NCBI GenBank assembly: GCA_020064725.1
Contig: JAGTWJ010000001.1
Location: 806,001 to 870,000, forward strand
Source of the DNA: Drechslerella dactyloides
Taxonomy: Eukaryota > Ascomycota > Orbiliomycetes > Orbiliales > Orbiliaceae
Direction of reading: 5' to 3'
DNA: 64,000 nucleotides
In this document: positions 1-11,043 of the stretch, in pieces
How positions within the stretch are numbered: the first letter of the stretch is position 1
Layout of the letters: each line of letters starts with the position of its first letter
Notes under the pieces: model-generated
What the model was told of the DNA's origin: nothing
Database searches by the model: none
What the model saw: only the letters and a program-made list of their open reading frames with translations
Translations under genes and position numbers: made by a program

Positions 1-1790
1 AACCTGGTACAAGCTCGCGCAGTCGATCACCGGCTTGTGAATGCCGAAGGCATCACAAGAGTTTCCCTCTTATCTATGTCTCATACGCATACTAGTCGCG
101 ACTTCAAATGGGCCGAAGACATATGGCCTGGCAACTAAATCATGATAAAGAAGCACAAGTTCAATAGAAATGGCCGTGTATGAAAACGCGAGCCCAGTCG
201 TCAGCATAATGAATGATCGAAGAAACACGCACAGGATACGCCTTAGCACAGTCTTTCAACTAATGACAGATTATCGACGGGTCAGAAACCATGTCAGCCA
301 AATGATCCACACTCTGAATGGAAGATACGTATCCACGCGTTTAGGGAACATTGGATGAGGAAGCGCAGACGTTAACTTGCGCGCGAAGAATGATAAGGAG
401 CGAATGGTGGGAAAGGAACCATCCATGAAGACAAAGCGCCAGATTATGCATGATCAGCGTATACAATGGCAAGGTTGGTTGCAACGCAAGACGGTTCTGA
501 AGCTTTTATGACCAGGAGGCTGCTTGTAGAGATCCAAGGACGATGAGAGACATACGGAATCGTTATAGCACACAAGTTATGACGCTTCAGAGAGACTTTT
601 CGCATCCGAGTGTGCCTGTGCATGGATGGGCACGCACGTCGGCTCAACCATGCATCATGGAACCGCTTGGTGCCCAGAAGCGAAGCTTGCTGCCTAGCTA
701 GTTTTGTTCATTATGGAAAAGTGTTGGGTTAATGGCCGTGCGAAAGCATAACTAGTACTATAGTCTATAAATTTACTCGGGAATTTATTTAGATATATGT
801 ATGCAGTTGATTCCTCGAGCCAGAACCGAGTTTGTCCGTTACTTTACCAAAACACGCAGCCTTTATGGGCGAATATAATAGATATTATTAATTTTTTTTA
901 TGAAATCTGCAGCCCTTGTAGGTTATTGTAGTGATTTAGCAGTTTGGGGTACAAGCCTGATCAATACATAACCCCAGAGGCCCGACTCTAAGTATTCCAG
1001 GCAAAGTGGTAGTATGACTCAGCACCCGAGGACCAGTGGTTCCAAAGGCACGTGTAGCCAAACCAGTATGGAAATGTGTTGCGTGTGGTATTTTGGTGAC
1101 CGGGGTCATCGTGAGTACCATAATGTCGGCAGCCTAGCCGCTAGGGACCGACCGTGGGCCGGGCGCCGGATCAATCGGGCCGATGAGTTATGTAAGAGGA
1201 TGGCATGAAGTGGCTGGTATCCTGTGTATATGGCTGGGGATTCGGTGGCTGGAATGTCATGCGAGTCTCGAGAGCTCATGTGCATGTCGAGGAGGCTGGG
1301 CTAGCTATGGATAAACTCCTGTCATGCTGGTAGCTGCAACGTTGGCTGGAGGTATAGTGTAAGGCTACTGGTCGATCCGCGGAGATACAGCTATTCGATG
1401 ATCGTGGAACTGGTATAGCCATCTGGTGGGCAGGATACCTTAGAGGTGACGGATGCTGTATGCTGCTCCGGCGTGCATATGGTGGTGCGGGTCCAAGCAT
1501 TCGATTGGGGTTATGGTTGACATCAATCGTGCATGTGTAGCTACTAGTCTAACACGTATTCTTTCACGGAGGCGACATCTTGAGCCTCGTTGGGATCATC
1601 TCACTACTTGTCACGAGCCAGACTACCAGCTTAACAGAAACACATGATTATAATCCATTTATCTTATGGAAGAGCTACCTATGATATTCTAAGTTAAGTT
1701 GATTAACTACAAGAGCGATTCCAACAGCCGCCAGTGGTAACAGCCGTATATACCGTCGGCCCAGGTAAGACCGATCGTAGACTGGAAAGG
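1..1790. other. Intergenic, no gene recognised
   Basis: No open frame here has splice sites, composition or motifs that support a gene. The part around 1200-1450 has several irregular TGGCTGG-type words but no regular period. It lies downstream of the methyltransferase gene that ends at 1791, so it includes that gene's 3' flank. Bases 1-55 read on the minus strand give a short gene-like peptide, but it meets a stop just upstream and cannot be judged at the window edge. Confidence 0.6.
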
Positions 1791-2885
1791 CTACGCTTTC
1801 GTCCCCTGCATCATGAAGCTATCCCACTCCCCGAACCCCTCGATCACAATCTTCTCCGGCGCAATCACGCTCTTAACGTCCACCAGCCCGGCGGCAGCAA
1901 AGAATCCTCTCATCTCCTCCAACTTGAATCCATGCGGGCCATGTCGATGTCTACCTTCACCCTCACCATGCTCATGCCCATGCCCCTGTTCATGACTGTG
2001 TTCATGACTGTGTTCGTGACTGTGTTCATGACCGTGTCCGTGTCCATGCTTAAGCCCATGCTGACTCGGCGGCATGGGACCGGCCACCAAATGCGTATTA
2101 TCATGACTGCGCAATCTATACTCCTCGTTCATGCGCCGCCGCTCCTCCTCGCCAGCCGGTACGTCCTCATCCTTGGCCAGAAACTCGATGATGACAACCT
2201 TTCCACCGACCTTGACGCGATCAGCTAGTCGCGCGACGGCGGCAGCTGGGTCGTCCATGTGGTGCAGCGCTGCGCTGCAGACGGCGTAGTCGAAGGAGGT
2301 GAATTCGGCGGTGGAGAGGGCCGGGTCAACGGGTGTGGTTATCAGGTCGCCGGTTGTCGCGTGGCAGAGAGTGGTCGGGAGATTTGCGCCGGATGCGCGG
2401 CGGTTGTATTCGGATACTTGGTGGGGGTTTACGTCCATGCCGAGGGTTGAGGTTACGTATGGGAGCATGGACTGCATAACACGTCTTGGTTAGTACCATA
2501 TCATCATAACCGACTTGAATACGTAGACTTGTATGCGTATGGGATGGAATGGACTGCGATGAGATGGGGGGGGGAGTAGTGAGATGAGGGTGTACGTACC
2601 AGTGAGACGATGCCGGGCCCGCAGGCGTAGTCGAGGAGACGGACGTCGGTGGTGGGAGGAGAGGTGAGGGCGAGCCAGGCTGCTTGCTGGCGGATGAAGT
2701 TGAAGACTTGCTTCGTGAAGCGTCTTTGCCAGTCGAGGGAGTCGTAGGTCGACCTGGCTTCACTGTTGATATCATGCGATATTAGCTTTCGAAATTGATA
2801 TCGAGTCGAGATTTGATGGAAAGGGGTATACGTACACCCAGAAAGCCTCGTTGGCGTTGGGCTGGGAGGCTAGAGACGTCGGCAT
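1791..2885 (-). CDS. Class I SAM-dependent methyltransferase with His-rich insert
   Basis: Three exons: complement(1791..2471, 2600..2762, 2836..2885), 297 aa. The second intron has an ideal TACTAAC branch site and a TGCAG acceptor. The start at 2885 gives MPTSLASQPNANEAFW, which joins in phase to VEARSTYDSLDWQRRF. Class I Rossmann motifs are visible: the SAM-binding loop LLDYACGPGIVS (about residues 58-69), the acidic strand end GMDVNP, the motif FDYAVCSAALHHMDD (about 131-145), and GGKVVIIEF (about 160-168). The substrate cannot be named; many fungal proteins of this type are unassigned. Residues about 209-251 form an insert dominated by HGHGH and HEHSHEHS repeats, placed before the last conserved helix (FKLEEMRGFFAAAGL). 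Such tracts bind Ni, Zn or Cu in other proteins, so metal binding is possible but inferred. The call as a methyltransferase is secure; the specific function is unknown. Confidence 0.9.
1991..2038. repeat. 12-bp minisatellite inside the methyltransferase
   Basis: Four consecutive 12-base units (CATGACTGTGTT with point changes) run from 1991 to 2038. On the coding (minus) strand they encode the HEHS tetrapeptide repeats. Because the unit is a multiple of three, copy-number change keeps the frame, so the His tract may vary in length between strains. Confidence 0.85.
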
Positions 2886-5499
2886 CGTGAAAATACACAA
2901 TTGGCTTTGATAGTGCAGGCTATAGCGGTCGATATCTGGTGAATAATGTATATACGGCTGGTATTACGGTTTGATAGTGGCTTGATTGAGTGATATCAAG
3001 GAATAACGACGAGGACGTCGAGGTTTATATAGACTTTTGGAGCCCCCTTACGAGACCAGAACCCCCACTCAACGCGACCAGCGAGTTGATAGAGACACAT
3101 CTCGTAGAGCGCTTACACCGTCAAGGGACACGAGTCCGGCGGCTGGTACGTGTCAGGAATGGACGACAGCGCTGCGCTCGAGGCTGTATTTATCAGCATC
3201 GTACGATGTCGTCCCGAAGGAGACTTTTCGGAGTGTGGCTGCCACAGGGACGGTGGGGCGGCGTACGCAGCTCGCTGTCAGCTATCGAGTTCTAGATGGT
3301 GTTTGGCCAATGTTGTAAAATGACACCATCGTTCTAGCGTGGGATTGGCTGCGCGGTCCGGCCGGATGAAGGTAAGATTGCATCTGTCGGTGAGGCAGTT
3401 TTTTTTATTTTTTACATATTACAACGTTATGAGCGGGTTTTACGAAATGAGTTGCGAGTGAGGTTGAGGCATGGTTGCACGAGGGCCTCCGAAGTGCGAT
3501 GTTGAGACAGTCGGCCGAGAGATCGGGGTCGATGGCGGCCAATGGATAGAACGGGCGTTACGCGAGCTAGCTTACAGAACGGGCGGAAGGCTGCTGTATG
3601 TCTGGATGCAAGTCCGAGATCACGCACTATCGATAAGATAGGCGAATGGCATTGGCGGCGGCAGCGCAGCAGCAGCAGCAGCAGCAACAGAGCCGCGGCG
3701 TCGCGGGAAGGCATCGTGAACGTTGCCGGGTGCACGAGATGGGGGGCGGGCGCGTGATGGCCGGAATGGGAGATGATATTGGTGCAGGCGCTGCGGCAAC
3801 GGGTAGCTACGAGATTAATTCACGCGGGTGGGAGGTGCTATTACTCTGGCGACAGCTTGCGAGCTTGCTGTATGACGACGAAGGGGGAAATGGAAGCTGG
3901 GGGAATCCACGGAACACCGGTCATTGTGCTGCGTGACCACCGAGTGGAGTGCTTCTCGTATAATCCATACGCGCATTAAAGAACGCGATCGGACGAAGGT
4001 GAAGCATTGGTCACGCCTGGGATACTGTGACTAGCATCGATTGTCAGCTCTCTGGCGCCGGGGTTCCTCGATCGAGGCTGGTGACTGGCCGTACCCTGGA
4101 ATGCAGAATTTGGTGCATGCCCGCAGTTACAGGATCTGTACGGCGTATGTACGCACGGAGAATATGTGCGTGCATGTACCGTACGTACATCACTACTTCG
4201 TACATTAGCTTGCAGAGGTGTATCCCTGGTCGATGGGACAAGAGAAAAAAATGTGACGCAGGAGAGAGTCACGTCATGAGCAGCTCGCGAGAGAAGGCCA
4301 AAGGCGGACACCCCTCGTCGAGCAGGATCCGGCGTTAGCTCAGACGGACGCGCAGGATCTGCCTTCCGCCAGCTCGGGCTGCGATTGGCTGGGGGAGCCG
4401 GGCGGGGAGGAGGATCCCAAGAACGGGCGATACTCGGAAGCCGAGGCTGGATTGGGAACCTCCGGTGAGTCAGGAATAAGGAAGGGGCGGGCTGCAGACG
4501 GGCGGAGGCGTCGGCGGTGGTGGGCAGCATTCTCCCCTCTGATTGGCTGGGAGGGTAAGGGACGGGGGCTACGCGGGGCAGGCGTAGAGCTGGGACCGGG
4601 AGTGTTGCAATGTTGGAGCGCGTTGCGTTGGAGATTTGGCGTGGAGATTTGGCGCGGTTGCCGGATTGGGGGCAGCTCAGGCAGTTGTGTGGGAGACTGG
4701 CTGGCTGGGAGAGGCCGCCCCGGCTTAAGGGAAGGCCCGCCCACTTTTCTGCCCTTTCCCTCGCCTCCCATTTCTCCCATCTCCTTCGGCCGATAGATTT
4801 CGCAACATCACCTCTTCTTCCCTCAACACCTCTCGTCCTCACCGCCCGGCCGTCTATCAGACCGCCCGCCGCTGCTGCATCGCGAGCCTATCCGCTCTCT
4901 CGTGCTCGCACCGCCTGTCGTCCGTCGACGATTCGCACGTTCTTCCCGCCGCTCGGCGCTGGGGACCAGACGAGTGCTTTTTGCTTATCGCTCGGCCTTT
5001 TATTTTATTTTTTTTCCCGCTTTTTCCATCCCTCGTCGTTCCTTCTCTGCGTTTTTTGCGCCCGTATCATCGTGCCATCATCACAACGCTCCTTCTTCCA
5101 TCATCATCACCATCATCACCATCCTCCTTTCCCACCATCATTCCATTCCATCAGCCATCTCTGCTCCATTCCCATCACTGCTCTCGAGCTTCTCCGCTCG
5201 GTTTTCTCGCCCGATCGAGATCCCCCTCCTCCCGCAAAGTGTTCTGACTGCTCGCTTTGCTGTGTTGCTGCAAGCTGCTGCAAGTTGCTAGTTGCCATCT
5301 TGCCATCTTCGCAACACCCTCGTCAAACAATCCCACGATCGCAGTCATCGCATCGTCTGTCATCATCACCATCCTCCTCATCCTCGCGAATGAGTATCTC
5401 GCTCCTCTAGCTCCACTCATCATCTGAGCTTTCCTTCTCCGTCCTTCTCTGAGTCATCAGCATCTATATCGATTCTCGTCGCGACGTGCTGCTCCCACC
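2886..5499. other. Divergent intergenic region: methyltransferase promoter and nucleoporin leader
   Basis: This 2.6 kb lies between two divergent start codons. The right part (about 4730-5499) is strongly C/T-rich on the plus strand, with runs such as TTTTATTTTTTTTCCC and repeated ATCATC. That is typical of promoters and 5' leaders of well-expressed filamentous-fungal genes. Open frames on both strands here (for example minus 3976-4842) are rich in Arg, Pro and Ser and look like by-products of this skew. I see no protein motif in them. Confidence 0.55.
3667..3690. repeat. CAG trinucleotide microsatellite
   Basis: Six CAG units followed by CAA CAG, in the intergenic region. It would encode polyglutamine only in short unsupported frames, so it is best treated as a simple repeat. 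Confidence 0.8.
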
Positions 5500-8400
5500 A
5501 TGTCCGGCGAGAGTTACTCTCAGATGCCCACGCCGCATCCTGTCGGTGCCTGGCCCGTCACGCCTGGCCCGAGACGGTCGGTCCCTCGCAACAGAAGCTC
5601 CTGGCGGGCTTATCAGGGCCCTGCCTCCGCCAACAGCTCTGCTCGCGCTGCGAGCAACGCCATTCGAGAAGCCGCCGCGGTCGGCGTCTCCAAAACCCGA
5701 CGAGTAAGTGCTCAATCCCTCCGCCCGCTTTCTTTTTCTGCAGCTCTCCCCTCTGCGCTCGCTGCGCTGCTGTTGTTGTTCTGCGCTTTTTCGCGTGGTT
5801 CTCGCTTCGCCCAGCGTCCACCTGCTGTGTGTGCTTGCTTTGGTCGCCCAGCCCCGTCCTTTCTGTTTTGACGGTTGCTTTTTTTCCGCTTCTCGCGGGC
5901 ACCAAAACGTCCCCTTTCCCCCCTTTGTTTGGAGGCGAATCTCCCCGCTACGCGCTCTTAAGGCGTGCCTTCCCTCCCCTGCGGCGAATCAAAACCCCCT
6001 TTTGGGGAATCTTACCCACTTTACGCGTTTTTCCCTCTGCCTTCCTCTTCTCCCACGCTACCTTTCCTCCCCAGCCATCGTCGCGTCTACCCTGTCACAC
6101 GAACTGTCCTTTCTCTCTTTCTCTCTTTCTTTCCTTCTCGCTCTCTCTTATACCCTTACCCGTTTTCCCTCTCGGCCGTTCCCAATTTTTCCCTCTCGGC
6201 CGTTCTCGGAAATCATTCCTCTCCGGACACTCGATGTGCTAACCTCACTCGCTTCCATCGTCTGCAGGGCTGGTTCAAGACTATCTACAACTTCATCATG
6301 CCGGTCACGCGAACTGCGCACGGTGCCAGCACCGACTCGACCACTCCCTCCTCCCAATCATGGTGGCAGTATGTCTCCAACACAGCGCTGAGCTACATCG
6401 GCCGTCAGCCCAAGCGACAGTACCAGTCGATGCTTGACCCTGCTCTCTTCATCAACCATCGCAAGAAGGAATTCCAAGAGATGCAAGACCGAATTAGGAG
6501 AGCCGAAGAACGCGAAAAACAGAAAGAATGGGCCAGTCAGATAGCATCTCAGGTCCAGCAGCTCGGCGAATCTCTCCACTCATCCACTCCCTCCACCCAA
6601 CAACAGCCCTTGGACAACGTACAGCAATGGCGCGATGTCCTACGCTCCACTATCCACGACCCTTACGCCAACGTGACCAAGAGGCCATCGTCCTCGTCCT
6701 CGGACGACAAGGCTGACAAAGCCAACATGAGGGGTCAGAAGAGGACCCACAAGAATGCTTCCAACCCGGAAAGCAACAAGGAAAATTCCGTCAATGCACC
6801 CGCCCCGGTCAACAAGTCACGTCGAACTGGCCGATCTGACCTTACTAAGGATCACTTCAAACAGAACTTCAAGACCGATGCCTCTCGTGACGCCGAAAAC
6901 CTCCAGTTCATCAAGAAATACACGGGTTGGTCCCTCCACTCCATGGTAAACAACTTCCGTGAGCAACGTTTCCCAAAGCTTCGTCAGGACTTTTCCTTCG
7001 ACAGGGAAGAAGACGAGGTTGATATGGCCAAGCTCGCCGAGATCCTGTCCGATCGCGGTTTCCTCCGACGTCATGGCATCAACGATAAAGTCTCCTTCGT
7101 CCCGATCTGGGGAACTCGGCCCTTGACCGAAGACCAGATCTGTCGTTTCCCCAAGATTCATATTCCTACATCCATGACGGAGCCAAACCCCTCGCGTCGC
7201 GTTCGCAAGTTCTCCAGCCGAGAGCGCGAAGAAATGCACGAGAAGATGGACTTCGAAGCGGTTAAGGATGAATGGTCTAAGCAAACCATCTACGACCTGG
7301 AGTTCCGTCTCCCAAGCGATCCGCCTCTGCAACCCCGTGATGTAGAGCTGCCGCAAGAACCTTTCGAGATCCATAGAGATGATCCTCGATTCCGTCACTT
7401 GTGGAGGCTCCTTCCATGCGTCCGTATCAAGTCGTACGATAAGACCCAGAATGCCGCACAGGCTCGCCTTCAGTACAAAAGACAGCTTAGCAAGCGCGAT
7501 CTTTGGTTCTGGAAGTTGATTCACGCTGTCGCTCGTCACGACCGCGGCCTTGCCAAGGTCCTCACCCGCTTCGACCTTAACCGCAAAAGAGGTGAGATGT
7601 ACTGGGATCATTATAAACGCGTGCAGCTCATTCAAACCGACGATTTGCCAGCCGGTCTTGAGGTCGAGGAAGAGGACTTGATCATTAGAGATGATGAGGA
7701 AGAATACGAAGAACCCGAGATCAAAGAGCATTGGATGAAGGGTGACAAGGTCAAGAACGCTCTCGAAAAGGAGCAGAACAAGCGAGCTCTTCCCGGGTAT
7801 ACAATCTCTCAGACCTACCTCCCTGACGCAATCAGCAAAAATCGCGAGTCTGGCAGACCTTCCGTCCCCATGCTTCCACCGGACCAACGGAGACCCAACT
7901 CTTTCAAGAGCTACACCTCCTATTCTGCCAAGGCATGGGAGAACGAAGAAGCAGATCTCTCAGATGGAGATAATTTCCCATCGGCTAAGGGATACCAGAC
8001 CGATTATCTTGCCAACGGCGACGCACATTACCAAGCTGAGAGACTCGCCAAAGCCCTAGTCAAGAGCAACCTCCTACCGAGCGGCACTGCCAAAAAGACC
8101 AAGAAGGTCTCGTTTGTCCAGGGTCACACTCTTACGATCTTCGATCCTCAAGAAGTTGAATCGCCAGAGTCCTCCCCTGAGATGCATGCGACCAAGAAGC
8201 GCAAGGCCACCGACGGTGCAAGCCTAAAGGTTGAAAAGGCAGCCCTTGGATCTCCCCCCGAGACCAGAAAGCGCGCCGCCACCGTTGCAAACGTCGATAT
8301 CTCCGCCCCCGCTCCCGCCACCCCGCGAACAGCCCCCCAGACCTTCACTCGTCCCACCACCATCGGCCAGGGCTCCTCCAACCCCAATAAGCGACGTTAT

Positions 8401-11043
8401 CAAGAATCCTTCAGCGACTCACCCCGTGAATGGCGCAGTCTGACTAATTGCTACTCCGCCTGGGATGAAGACTTTGAAGACGCTGGTATCTTCTACGAAA
8501 TCGACATTAAGGATGGACGACTTCCGAAGGGCGTCGGCACCTGGGAAGCCGAGTTGAGACAGACCTGTGGTCCCAAGAGAGTACGTGTCATGCGCCTTAA
8601 TGGTGGCGATCAAGACTTCGTCGTCTGGGACTTGGATGGCGTCCTTCGCGATCCTGACTGGGTTCCTCCTGTGGTTGCCGAACCAGCTCCCGTTCCTGAG
8701 AAACGTACCGCCGTCGAGAAAACGTCGGGACCTACCTCTGCATTTAATGTCAGCTCTATTGATTCCGTTCCCCGCCCTGATCAACTCCCGGACCTTAGTG
8801 CCGCTCTGCGAGGCCAGGTCAAGCCGAAGACACTGCAGGAAGAGCGAGCTGAATACCGAGCAAAACCCGAATCTGACTCCGCTGAAAAGAAGGGAAAGGG
8901 AAAGGCCCGTCGAGCCTCCATGGTTGAAGAAGAGCCAGAAGACCCTTTCAGCTTCAAGTCCAACTATGCAAATTATCAACGTGAGCTAGAGAAGGAACAG
9001 AAAGAGAAAGAAGCTGCCAAGGCCGCAAAGGCTAAGGGAGAAGCAGAGAGAGCTGCCGCTCGAGCCGCAGCTGAAGAGTTCTACTTGGGAAACCAGCCTT
9101 CTGCTGAAGAACGCGAACGAGGCCGCCGAGTCTTGGAACAGCTAGAAAAGCGCAACTCCGGTAACCGTTTGGGCAACGAGACGCTCGAAGAAGATGAGGA
9201 GTTGTTCCGGTCCCCGTGTGGCGATGGTGCGGATGACGCTCCACCCCGCAAGACCCGCCGTCGTGTTGAAAAGAGTTCCATTGAGATTGATCCCTCGTTC
9301 CCCATCTTCAATCCTTTTGAAACTTCTTCCCCCACCAAGCCCAGGACCGGTCTCAAACGCTCCAGTTCTTCAAAGTCCGAGAACGCACTCCCCTCCCCGC
9401 CCCTGTCGGGTGATGAGGAACACAGCGGTAAGGACGGAAACGCACCTGGCTCCAAGGCTAAGGCTCGCTTGACTGGACTCTTCGACCCTGTCTCGTCCCA
9501 GAAAGGTTGGTTTATTCACGATACCTCCAATGCTGTACATGCGACTAACGGCTTCCTAGCACCCTTCACTGTTGTCGAGGACGGCTCTCACCATCTTAAC
9601 AAGACTGCTGCTACCGGAAAGGTTACCGAGAGCTTCGAAAGCGATCTCACAACCGCGTCGTCTGCTCCTAGTGAGCCTCAAGTCGGAGAGGAGTCGACCA
9701 ATGTCCTGCAGCCTGTCGTCGTTAATGGCGCTTCGCTCCCGAGACAAGGTTCACTGTCCGACATCACTAAGAACCAGGGCTTGCTTCCCTCAGCACCGAT
9801 CTCAAGCATGGCGCCTCCTATGCCTGTTACTCCTTCCGCTGCCCTGACTGCCGCTGAATTGGGCATGTTTGGAGCCGTCAAGCCATCTCCTAATGGGCGT
9901 GGTTTCGACGATGATTCCGGCATGGACATTGACAACACTCCGCAGTCGGCCAAGAAGACGCGTAGCCCCAAGGAATTTGGCCTCGTCACAGATGCCTCTG
10001 CTCAGATGGCAGCCTCCTTCAAGCCCTCAGTTCCTGCTTCATTCGACTTTGGGTCGATGAACTCCAAGCCTATCTTTGGTAACGAGAATGCCGTTCGGGT
10101 TGCAAATGCCAACACCAGCACTCCTTTCGTGTTCGGCGGTGCTCCCGCAACCGCTAAGCCGAAGGACATCTTTGCCCCCGCGACCTCGTCCTCTGATGTG
10201 TTCTTGTTCGGTGGCGGCGCTACCTCCAGCGCTCCGACCAATTTCGGCCAGCCGGCCGTTAGCAAACCCGCCGAGACACCGTTCGTCTTTGGCGGTAAGG
10301 CTACTGCCACGCCTGTCTCCACAGGCCTCTTTGGCTCTACCGCCGCTCCGGCTCCAGCTGCCTCATCCCTGTTTGGAGCTTCGACCTCTGCTCCATCAAA
10401 CTTTGGCACATCTGCCCCTGCTATCGGTGGTATCTTTGGTACCTCCGCCACGTCCGCACCTTCAAGCAACATGTTTGGTGCCGCTAGCAACCCGCCTACT
10501 TCTAATGGTTTGTTTGGTGCTGTTTCTGGCGTGACATCCGCACCGTCCTTCCAGGCTGCGGGCGCTTCCTCCGCTCCATTGTTTGGAGCCCAGACTTCTA
10601 CTGCACCTGTGCAGTCCTTCAACACATCCTCCGCGCCAACATTCGGAGGCAACAGCGCTGCCACCAGCTCGTCATTTACCTTTGGCAGCACCGCAACAAC
10701 CCAGTCTTCTGGACCATTCGGCCCAGAGCTTACCAAGCCAACTTCGGCTTCCTTCTCCACTGGCTTCACCTTTGGTGGATCGGGCACCAACTCCCCCGCT
10801 CCCGGCGGAAACTTTACCTTCGGAGGCCCAGCTGTCTCCAATGCTGCCTCGCCTGCACCATCCGCTCCAGTCTTTGGTGCTTCGAACCCGGCGACCCCTA
10901 CCCCAACGCCTGCCGCCAACCTGGGCGGTGGTGGCGATCCCGCGAACCCTTTCGGTTTCCAACCACAACAGACCAACTCCTTCGGCCGTACTATTAAAGC
11001 GCCCGTAAGCAGAAAGCCTGGTAGCGTTCGTGGCCGCCGGTGA
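5500..11043 (+). CDS. FG-repeat nucleoporin, nuclear-basket type candidate
   Basis: Two main exons, join(5500..5703, 6268..11043), give 1659 aa. The 564-nt first intron (GTAAGT...TCTGCAG) is long for a fungus and pyrimidine-rich. A further 54-nt intron at 9506-9559 is likely and would shorten the product to 1641 aa. The N-terminus has a basic stretch and then an amphipathic segment, GWFKTIYNFIMPV (from residue 69), of the kind that binds the nuclear membrane in Nup1/Nup60/Nup153-type proteins. Next come charged coiled-coil segments (about 140-170 and 960-1010) and a long, poorly ordered middle. From about residue 1269 to the end there are many FG, FGG and FxFG repeats in Ser/Thr/Ala/Pro-rich spacers, such as FVFGG, SLFGAS and FTFGG. 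FG repeats bind transport receptors in the pore channel. The end is basic (KPGSVRGRR). The FG nucleoporin call is firm. Equating it with yeast Nup1, fission yeast Nup124, Chaetomium Nup152 or Aspergillus NupA is only a guess. Confidence 0.88.
9506..9559 (+). other. Probable 54-nt stop-free intron in the nucleoporin gene
   Basis: Inside the long exon, AAAG|GTTGGT is followed 54 bases later by a GACTAAC branch site and CTTCCTAG|CA. Removing it joins SSQK directly to APFTVVEDGS. The segment is a multiple of three and has no stop, so retained and spliced messages would both be translatable. Confidence 0.6.

Noticed and set aside
1..60. Minus-strand peptide resembling AFGIHKPVIDCASLYQ at the left edge
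   Set aside because: Looks gene-like but is too short, meets a stop just upstream, and cannot be judged without the neighbouring sequence.
3976..4842. Minus-strand frame of 288 codons upstream of the nucleoporin
   Set aside because: It is the reverse of a C/T-skewed promoter and leader, is very rich in Arg, Pro and Ser, and shows no domain or splice structure.
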